In this document: in pieces, positions 58,466 to 64,000 of the stretch | Layout of the letters: every line of letters starts with the position of its first letter | How positions within the stretch are numbered: the stretch's first letter is position 1 | NCBI GenBank assembly: GCA_017395365.1 | Contig: JAFPUN010000003.1 | Span: forward strand, 354,421 to 418,420 | DNA length: 64,000 nt | From: Bacteroidales bacterium | GTDB lineage: Bacteria; Bacteroidota; Bacteroidia; Bacteroidales; F082 | Reading direction: 5' to 3' | The notes under the pieces: model-generated | What the model was told of the DNA's origin: nothing | Database searches by the model: none | Seen by the model: only the letters and a program-made list of their open reading frames with translations | Made by a program: the position numbers and the translations under genes

Positions 58466-59574
58466 ATGAATAACTACTGTATCATTATGGCCGGCGGCAT
58501 CGGTAGCCGCTTTTGGCCCCTCAGCAAAGACAATTACCCCAAGCAATTTCTTGATATATTAGGCACGGGCAAAAGTTTTATCCGTAGCACCTACGAACGT
58601 TTCAGCCCCGTCATCCCCGACGAGAATTTCCTCGTGGTGACCAACAAGGCTTACAAACACTTGGTGTTGGAACACCTGCCTATGCTCCGTCCCGACCAAG
58701 TGCTTTGTGAGCCGGCAAGAAGAAATACCGCACCTTGCATCGCATACGCCGCTTATCACATCCAAAGTCGTTGCGCTGACGCCAATATCGTCGTCACTCC
58801 TGCCGACCATTTGGTAACGAATGAAACAGAGTTTCAACGTATCATACGTCTGGGCTTCGATTTCTTGGCGAAGAACCCACAAGCACTCATGACCATAGGC
58901 ATCAAACCTAGCCGACCGGAAACGGGGTATGGTTACATCCAAGTGCCTAAAAAGAATGAGGAATGCGGAATGAGGAATGCGGAATTAGTTCCACATTCAG
59001 CATTCAGCATTCAGCATTTTCGAATGTGGTCAAAGTTGAGATGTTCAAGGAGAAACCTGACTATGATACCGCCGTGAAGTTTGTCAACGAAGGCAACTAT
59101 TTCTGGAACAGCGGCATCTTCCTTTGGACCTTGGACGGCATCATGCAGGCCTTCAAACAATACTTGCCCGAGATGGTTGCGGTATTCGAGAAAGGCATCT
59201 ACAACTTCGGAACGCCCGAAGAGCAAGACTTCATCAACGACCATTTCGTCGACTGCCCCAACATCAGCATCGACTATGGCGTCATGGAGAAGTCGCCCAA
59301 CACCTTCACCATCCCTGCCGACTTCGGTTGGAGCGACATCGGCACCTGGGGGTCGCTCTTCACCCATGCCAAGAAAGACGAGAATGGCAATGCCTTGCGT
59401 GGCAAGGTGGTTTCGGTCGACAACAAGAACACCATCATCAACATCGAGGAAGGCACTGAAGCCGTGGTGGAAGGCCTGGAAGACTACCTCGTAGCCTATC
59501 GCGACCATTCACTGCTCGTGTGCAAGCTTCATGATGAGCAACAAATCAAGATCTGGATTGAAGGACTGAAATAA
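58466..59574 (+). pseudogene. manC: Mannose-1-phosphate guanylyltransferase, split by repeat-caused frameshift
   Basis: The first part (58466 to about 58955) is a normal nucleotidyltransferase N-terminus: IIMAGGIGSRFWPLSKDNYPKQFLDI, EPARRNTAPCIAYAA, VTPADHLV and SRPETGYGYIQVP. The second part (from ~59020 to 59574) continues it in another frame: VVKVEMFKEKPDYDTAVKFVNEGNYFWNSGIF, then PADFGWSDIGTWGS. Together they equal a full ~350-residue GMP. Between them (~58954-59020) lies a palindromic insert of heptamers (GAATGAG/GAATGCG repeats, then CATTCAG x3). The frames differ by one, so the gene as read is interrupted; gain of one heptamer, or loss of two, would restore it. The enzyme makes GDP-mannose from mannose-1-phosphate and GTP for surface polysaccharide. 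Confidence 0.85.
58954..59020. repeat. Heptamer-repeat palindromic insert in manC
   Basis: Five heptamers (GAATGAG, GAATGCG, GAATGAG, GAATGCG, GAATTAG) face three CATTCAG units plus CATT. The right arm is an inverted relative of the left. Because the repeat unit is 7 bases, slippage by one unit changes the frame. Confidence 0.85.
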
Positions 59575-59585
59575 CACCTTTCACC

Positions 59586-60341
59586 GTGGAAAGTCAGCCT
59601 TTGGTATCGGTCATCATGCCTTGCTACAACATGGAAAACTATGTTGCCGACAGCATCGCATCCGTGCAAAGGCAGACCTATCCCCATTGGGAACTTCTCA
59701 TCGTCGACGATGCCTCGACCGACAGGACGGCAGCAATCGTAACTCATCTCGCCGAACACGACGAGAAAATCCATTTTGTCGTTAAAGCGCAACACTCGGG
59801 CATCGCCGACACCCGCAACCAATGCATCCAGATGGCTAAAGGCCGTTTTTTGGCCTTCCTCGACGCCGACGACATCTGGCATCCCGAAAAGATGGAGACG
59901 CAACTTCGTTTTATGTTGGACAACAACGTGGGGTTCACTTATACCACATATGATTGGATCGACGAAGAGGGCCACACTTTGAACAAATTCATCAACACCA
60001 TCGGCAACCTTGATTACGAGAAATACCTCCGTAACACCATCATAGGCTGCTCCACGGTGATGGTCGACACATCCATTGTGGGACAAGTCGTCGTACCCAG
60101 TTTCCGCACCAGCGAAGACACGGCCACTTGGCTCAACATCCTGAAAAAAGGTCATCTGGCCTACGCTTTGGACGAACCACTTGTTTCATATAGGATTAGA
60201 AGAAAATCGGCTAGTTCTAACAAACTGAAAGCCTCCGCCGACCTCTGGAAGGTATACCGAAAAAACGAAAAACTGCCTTTTTTCAAGGCCTTACATTGCT
60301 TCTGCTGCTATGCCATCAACGCCATCAAAAAACGCCTGTGA
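59586..60341 (+). CDS. Family 2 glycosyltransferase
   Basis: 251 residues from a GTG start. GT-A fold with VSVIMPCYNMENYVADSIASVQRQTYPHWELLIVDDASTDRTAAI at the N-terminus; DADDIWHPEKMETQ is the DxD-type metal site (~95-107). Such enzymes add one sugar from an NDP donor to a lipid-linked acceptor in the cytoplasm, in a surface polysaccharide pathway. Its stop overlaps the next start (TGATG), so the two are co-translated. Acceptor and sugar are not readable. Confidence 0.9.
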   Translation: MESQPLVSVIMPCYNMENYVADSIASVQRQTYPHWELLIVDDASTDRTAAIVTHLAEHDEKIHFVVKAQHSGIADTRNQCIQMAKGRFLAFLDADDIWHPEKMETQLRFMLDNNVGFTYTTYDWIDEEGHTLNKFINTIGNLDYEKYLRNTIIGCSTVMVDTSIVGQVVVPSFRTSEDTATWLNILKKGHLAYALDEPLVSYRIRRKSASSNKLKASADLWKVYRKNEKLPFFKALHCFCCYAINAIKKRL

Positions 60342-61147
60342 TGAACGGTTTCTATCTATATCGCAAGGCCTGGCGCTATGATGGCGCGCCCCACAAAGAG
60401 CCACAACTACAAGAGGCCGAATGGAAAGCCTTACTCAAACAAGGTGGCCTGATGGTGAGAAACACATTTGACTTCGACTGTCAAGAGGAAACCACCTTCT
60501 GGAACCTCATCAAAGACCGATATGAAGGTTTGGACGAACTATCAGGCAACACGAGGAAAAAAGTCAGGAGATCACTGGAGAAGCTAGAGTTCCGGAAAGT
60601 GAACAACGACTTCATCAAAAACTTAGGATACCCCATTCTGAAAGCCTCTTTTGAGGACTACCCTGTCAAAGACCGCATCATGACCCAAAAGACTTTTGAA
60701 ACTTACATGGATGAATGCGGTAAAAAAGAGTTTGACTATTGGGGGATTTTCGATTTCGATGACGACCGCTTTATAGGATTCTTCACGGTGATGCTCTGGG
60801 AAGATGCTTGTGAATATGGCCTGGTGGCCGTCCTGCCCGAATACAAAAGGAAGAACACGACTTATCCCTATTATGGACTCTTCCACACCATGAATCAATA
60901 CTACTTGCAGGAGAAAGGCTTTCGTTATGTCACAGATGGCGCTCGCAGCATCACCGAACACTCCCAAATTCAAGACTTCCTCATCGAGAAGTTCCACTTC
61001 CGCAAATCGTATTGCCGCCTTGCTGTGCACTACAATGGGTGGATGAAGATGGCAGTAAAAACGTTGTATCCATTCAGAAAAATCATAACTTTGCCGCGCA
61101 TTAAGGCAATTCTCAACATGGAGGCCATGCAGCGTGGAGAAAAATAG
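60341..61147 (+). CDS. FemAB/GNAT-like acyltransferase-fold protein in the polysaccharide cluster
   Basis: 268 residues from the ATG overlapping the preceding stop codon. The alpha/beta sequence holds GNTRKKVRRSLEKLEF, a helix common to FemAB and GNAT proteins, and VMLWEDACEYGLVAVLPEYKRKNTTYPYYGLFHTMNQYYLQEKGFRYVTDGARS, a GNAT-like V..eyr..g..y.l. segment. It probably acylates or aminoacylates a sugar or peptide; the family assignment is tentative. Its end overlaps the sugar-transferase start by 14 bases. Confidence 0.65.
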   Translation: MNGFYLYRKAWRYDGAPHKEPQLQEAEWKALLKQGGLMVRNTFDFDCQEETTFWNLIKDRYEGLDELSGNTRKKVRRSLEKLEFRKVNNDFIKNLGYPILKASFEDYPVKDRIMTQKTFETYMDECGKKEFDYWGIFDFDDDRFIGFFTVMLWEDACEYGLVAVLPEYKRKNTTYPYYGLFHTMNQYYLQEKGFRYVTDGARSITEHSQIQDFLIEKFHFRKSYCRLAVHYNGWMKMAVKTLYPFRKIITLPRIKAILNMEAMQRGEK

Positions 61148-61736
61148 ACACAGGATAGGGTTCTTCTTCAAATGGTGCTTCGACAGGTTCATGGCACTCA
61201 TAGGACTTCTTGTGCTTTTTCTGCCTTTGCTCATCATCGGCATTCTTATCAAGATCGACTCGAAAGGCCCTATGTTTTTCATGCAATGGCGCATAGGTAG
61301 GGGAGGGAAGCCTTTCAGAATCTGCAAGTTCCGCACCATGAAAGACCAAGCCGAAGGCGACAGTATCACCACGGCCGACGACCCACGCGTCACGCGCATG
61401 GGCCATTGGCTGCGCCATAGCAAGGTAGACTGCCTGACCGAATTGGTCAACGTCCTCATTGGTCAGATGAGCTTTGTCGGCCCGCGCCCCGACGTGCCTG
61501 GCTATGCCGACCAACTGCAAGGCGACGACCGTCGTATCCTTCAGTTACGCCCAGGCATCACTGGTCCAGCCAGCATCAAATATCGCAACGAAGAAGAACT
61601 CCTCGCCCAACAAGCCGACCCAAAGACCTATAATGACAACGTCATCTGGCCCGACAAGGTGAAAATCAACCTTCAATACCTCGACAATTGGAGTTTCTTT
61701 GGTGATATCAAGTTGATTTTCAAGACGGTATTGTAA
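61134..61736 (+). CDS. Undecaprenyl-phosphate sugar transferase (initiating enzyme)
   Basis: 200 residues, GTG start. One N-terminal membrane hairpin (FMALIGLLVLFLPLLIIGILI) precedes the PF02397 catalytic domain: MQWRIGRGGKPFRICKFRTM (~50-69), DDPRVTRMGHWLRHSKVDCLTELVNVLIGQMSFVGPRPDVPGYADQL and RPGITGPASIKYR. It transfers a sugar-1-phosphate to undecaprenyl phosphate at the inner membrane and thereby starts the polysaccharide or glycan unit. Small PglC-type size. The start overlaps the upstream gene. Confidence 0.92.
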   Translation: MEKNRHRIGFFFKWCFDRFMALIGLLVLFLPLLIIGILIKIDSKGPMFFMQWRIGRGGKPFRICKFRTMKDQAEGDSITTADDPRVTRMGHWLRHSKVDCLTELVNVLIGQMSFVGPRPDVPGYADQLQGDDRRILQLRPGITGPASIKYRNEEELLAQQADPKTYNDNVIWPDKVKINLQYLDNWSFFGDIKLIFKTVL

Positions 61737-61738
61737 CC

Positions 61739-63226
61739 ATGAACCAGCAAAGTCGTATAGGAAACCTTGTCAACAGCAAAATCTATCCTTTGCTGTTGTT
61801 TTTGATATCCTTCGTTTTCGTGGTTTTGTTTTCGCGGTCCACTTCATTCCTCTATGTTTTTGAAGGCGCCGACCCGTCAATCTTCAAGCAAATGGGTAGG
61901 GCAATCCTAAATGGAAAAGTCATGTATATTGACTATTTTGACAACAAAGGATGCCTGCTGTATTTTATCCATGCACTTGGCCTTTGGCTTGGAGGAGACT
62001 TTGCCCTAATGTGGATGCAAGTCGTCTCATTAACAGTGACGCTTTTCATTTGGGACAAGATGTTAGCCTTATACCGCACCGAAAAAGAAAGAGTGATAGG
62101 TCTTTGCATTGCTTTGGTGCTGCTGTTATGTTTCTATGGTGCCGGTGACCAAACACAAGAATGGTGCCTGCCTTATATTTCTTATCCTTTGCTGGTGTAC
62201 TTTCGCGCCTACAAATCGAAAACGGAAATACGGCCGCAGCAAATGGTTTTTATCGGCCTATGTTTCGGCATCATCACCTTCATTCAAATCAACAACGCTT
62301 GTGCGTTTTTGGGATTCATCGTGTGGATGTGGTTAGAATACCTATTAAAGAAAAAATACAAAAAACTATTTTTCAGCGTTTTGTGTATTTTTTGCGGTTG
62401 GCTAGTTGTTGCTTTCCCCTGCGTGTTATATTTCTACATCGTGGCTGGCATTCACGGCATTCACGAGATGGTGTACGCCATGTTGCTCTCGAATTTCGAA
62501 TATATGGGTAACCAATGGAAGCCTAACTGGACCTTGGTCGTGCCTTATATGCTTTTCCTAGCAGCGTTGCTTATCATACAAATCATGGTTTTCTATAAGA
62601 AAAAAGACCTGCTCATTCCTATTTTGCTCTCATTGTTTTTGTTTGCGGGAACCTTTGGAAAACAATGTAATTCTTTCTATTTAATGGCCGTCATACCTTT
62701 GGTCGTGACCAGCATGACAAGCATAGAGTTGACAACAAAAAGCAAAGCAATCTATTGGCCGATGGGTATGATGGTTTTCTGTTTGACTTTTTATGTTAGC
62801 AGTCCGATGCTCCATATTGCCAATGATTTAATCCTCCAGAAAGAACAAGAGCGCGACATCTACTGGAACTTTCATCAATGCATCCAGAATATTCCCGAAG
62901 CCGATCGAGATTCCATCTACAACTACAATCTGTATTGGCATGGTACCAGCATGATGGAACACGAAACAATCCTCCCTTGCAACAGGGTGCTATTCACCGC
63001 CCTGGTCTTTCACCTGCCCACGCTTTGGAAAGAAGAAACCCAGACACCTTTAACACCACTAAAATGGATCTTGTTGTCTTTCGACAAACAATACAAAAAG
63101 GATGACATCTATTTCATTATGGAAAACTACGAACTGTTGTATTCGTTTCATTACAACAAGCGATTTTTTAAGAGCCGTCAATTTGGCGACGATTTCGGCG
63201 TTTGTCTCTTCCGCCGAAATGACTAA
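61739..63226 (+). CDS. Polytopic membrane glycosyltransferase (GT39/ArnT-like)
   Basis: 495 residues with about ten membrane helices. The first external loop holds EGADPSIFKQMGRAILNGKVMYIDYFDNKGCLLYFIHALG, matching the DxxxF..mg..i..G...Y.dy.d.KGp..Y.i pattern of PMT-like (GT-C) enzymes, with acidic catalytic loop D. It would use a lipid-linked sugar donor to modify a glycan outside the inner membrane. Last gene of the cluster, starting 2 bases after the sugar transferase stop. Confidence 0.82.
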   Translation: MNQQSRIGNLVNSKIYPLLLFLISFVFVVLFSRSTSFLYVFEGADPSIFKQMGRAILNGKVMYIDYFDNKGCLLYFIHALGLWLGGDFALMWMQVVSLTVTLFIWDKMLALYRTEKERVIGLCIALVLLLCFYGAGDQTQEWCLPYISYPLLVYFRAYKSKTEIRPQQMVFIGLCFGIITFIQINNACAFLGFIVWMWLEYLLKKKYKKLFFSVLCIFCGWLVVAFPCVLYFYIVAGIHGIHEMVYAMLLSNFEYMGNQWKPNWTLVVPYMLFLAALLIIQIMVFYKKKDLLIPILLSLFLFAGTFGKQCNSFYLMAVIPLVVTSMTSIELTTKSKAIYWPMGMMVFCLTFYVSSPMLHIANDLILQKEQERDIYWNFHQCIQNIPEADRDSIYNYNLYWHGTSMMEHETILPCNRVLFTALVFHLPTLWKEETQTPLTPLKWILLSFDKQYKKDDIYFIMENYELLYSFHYNKRFFKSRQFGDDFGVCLFRRND

Positions 63227-63314
63227 TTGGCACCCAATTGAGATGACGGCCAAGAAGCAAGTGACGCGTGTCGCTGCTTTTTGCATGTGTTCAGCGGTGT
63301 TGCCGCTAAACACA

Positions 63315-63338
63315 TAAAAAAACCCCGTAGAATCGGGG
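63315..63338 (-). terminator. Intrinsic terminator after tRNA-Asn (minus strand)
   Basis: CCCCG-TAGAAT-CGGGG with a run of A on the plus strand (63315-63322), i.e. seven or more T after the stem on the minus strand. It fits the end of the tRNA-Asn transcript. No gene is seen in 63227-63314. Confidence 0.7.
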
Positions 63339-63384
63339 AGAATCTACGAGGCCAAAAAATTAATAACATGAAACATAAAAATTG

Positions 63385-63458
63385 CGCCCCCTTCAGGACT
63401 TGAACCTGAGACCCCCTGATTAACAGTCAGATGCTCTGACCAACTGAGCTAAGGAGGC
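63385..63458 (-). tRNA. tRNA-Asn (anticodon GTT)
   Basis: A 74-base cloverleaf on the minus strand: acceptor GCCTCCT with AGGGGGC, D arm GCTCAGTTGGTCAGAGC, anticodon loop CTGTTAA (GTT), T arm CTCAG-GTTCAAGT-CTGA-type stem, discriminator G. CCA is not encoded. It reads asparagine codons AAC and AAU. Confidence 0.93.
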
Positions 63459-63627
63459 TGCACGATGTCATAGAACTAATTCTCTGTTTGCGGCTGCAAA
63501 ATTACAGCTTTTTTCCATACCCACAACAAAAAACTGGAGAAATTTTTCTACATTTTTATATCTATTTGATAATCAATACATAATATTATAACGATTAAGT
63601 GTATTCCTGCGGCAATCCTTTTTTTCT

Positions 63628-63635
63628 TACCTTTG
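63628..63635 (+). promoter_or_regulatory. -7 promoter element for the PfkB-kinase gene
   Basis: TACCTTTG followed by CAGCT matches TAnnTTTG and lies about 22 bases before the start codon at 63657. Confidence 0.55.
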
Positions 63636-63656
63636 CAGCTCCAAATGCAAATCACC

Positions 63657-64000
63657 ATGACAAATAAGAAAATACTCGGCATAGGAAGCGCCTTGGTCGA
63701 CATCATGACCCAAATTCCCGATGAAAACATCCTGAAAGAGCTCAACCTCCCTAAAGGAAGCATGACTTACGTCGACGCCAAGACTTCGGTTGAAATTGGC
63801 AAGAAGCTGGCTTATCTTGGCAACCAGATGGCCTCTGGTGGCTCGGCAGCCAACACCATGAGCGGCCTCGCCCAACTCGGCATCGAAGCGGGCTTCCTCA
63901 GCAAAATCGGCGAGGACGAAGTGGGGCGTTTCTTTGAGAAGCAGATGACCGAAACACACGTCAAACCCCAGATGCTGAAGAGCACGACGCCTTCAGGTCG
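63657..64000 (+). CDS. PfkB family carbohydrate kinase (3' end outside window)
   Basis: The first 114 residues are visible; the gene is cut at the window edge. KKILGIGSALVDIMTQIPDENIL is the N-terminal beta-strand/DxD-like segment, and MASGGSAANTMSGLAQLGIEAGFLSKIGEDEVGRFFEKQMTE is the diagnostic PfkB signature 1 region (GG-x-A-x-N). Members phosphorylate ribose, adenosine, fructose or related substrates in the cytoplasm; the group with this N-terminus is often annotated as adenosine kinase, which I cannot confirm here. Confidence 0.85.
   Translation, partial: MTNKKILGIGSALVDIMTQIPDENILKELNLPKGSMTYVDAKTSVEIGKKLAYLGNQMASGGSAANTMSGLAQLGIEAGFLSKIGEDEVGRFFEKQMTETHVKPQMLKSTTPSG

Overview
The window looks like chromosome of a Bacteroidota (order Bacteroidales) bacterium. 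The evidence is Bacteroidetes-type promoters (TAnnTTTG -7 elements just upstream of many genes), type IX secretion (T9SS) C-terminal sorting domains, a SusC-like TonB receptor with a carboxypeptidase-like N-terminal domain, and families such as DUF3244, DUF4292, DUF4175, HYC_CC_PP, HTH_34 with CreD, and BlaI with M56-TonB. The genes ptb-buk suggest a butyrate/acyl-phosphate fermenter. There is no phage, plasmid, rRNA operon or CRISPR array.

Layout: 1-7.6 kb holds the end of a T9SS-secreted protein, ornithine carbamoyltransferase, a minus-strand membrane operon (integral membrane protein, HTH_34 regulator, CreD, membrane protein) with a duplicated candidate operator, then DUF3109, an exported protein and ComF. 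7.7-16.7 kb holds ptb-buk, a large leucine-rich-repeat protein in an operon of exported proteins, a 2'-5' RNA ligase-like protein and a ROK kinase. 16.7-31 kb, mostly minus strand, holds a T9SS protein, a DUF3244 protein, a membrane TPR-HTH regulator, a Sel1 lipoprotein, a TonB receptor with HYC_CC_PP protein, an AAA_14/DUF4143 ATPase, a nitroreductase, M56/BlaI and an LRR lipoprotein. 31-52.6 kb, plus strand, holds tRNA-Thr, DUF4175, YbeY, MnmG flanked by two parS-like 16-mers, a methyltransferase, an NtrY-like kinase, an ExbD-like lipoprotein, a flippase, dUTPase, a TPR protein, a second TPR-HTH regulator with a decayed DUF3244-like gene and T9SS protein, DUF4292, an EnvC-like protein, a small lipoprotein and an SprT-like protein. 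52.6-63.2 kb is a surface-polysaccharide region (FlaA1/CapD-type dehydratase, mannose-1-phosphate guanylyltransferase, GT2, FemAB/GNAT-like protein, initiating sugar transferase, polytopic glycosyltransferase) that also includes a fused FAD/Fe-S oxidoreductase. The window ends with tRNA-Asn and a PfkB kinase cut by the edge.

The most unusual feature is the density of short palindromic repeat elements of at least eight kinds, several of them inside or fused to genes. A ~100-113 bp double-hairpin element occurs three times. Twice it sits directly before a signal peptide and carries an AGGAG-N7-ATG start in frame with the downstream gene; once it forms the last ~32 codons and stop of ybeY. Other palindromes sit in frame within a TPR-HTH regulator (three copies), a lipoprotein signal region and the FAD/Fe-S oxidoreductase. 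A heptamer-repeat element splits the mannose-1-phosphate guanylyltransferase gene by a frameshift that gain of one heptamer would repair. Two TPR-HTH / DUF3244-like / T9SS-protein modules with nearly identical sorting domains form a duplicated candidate regulation-secretion system.
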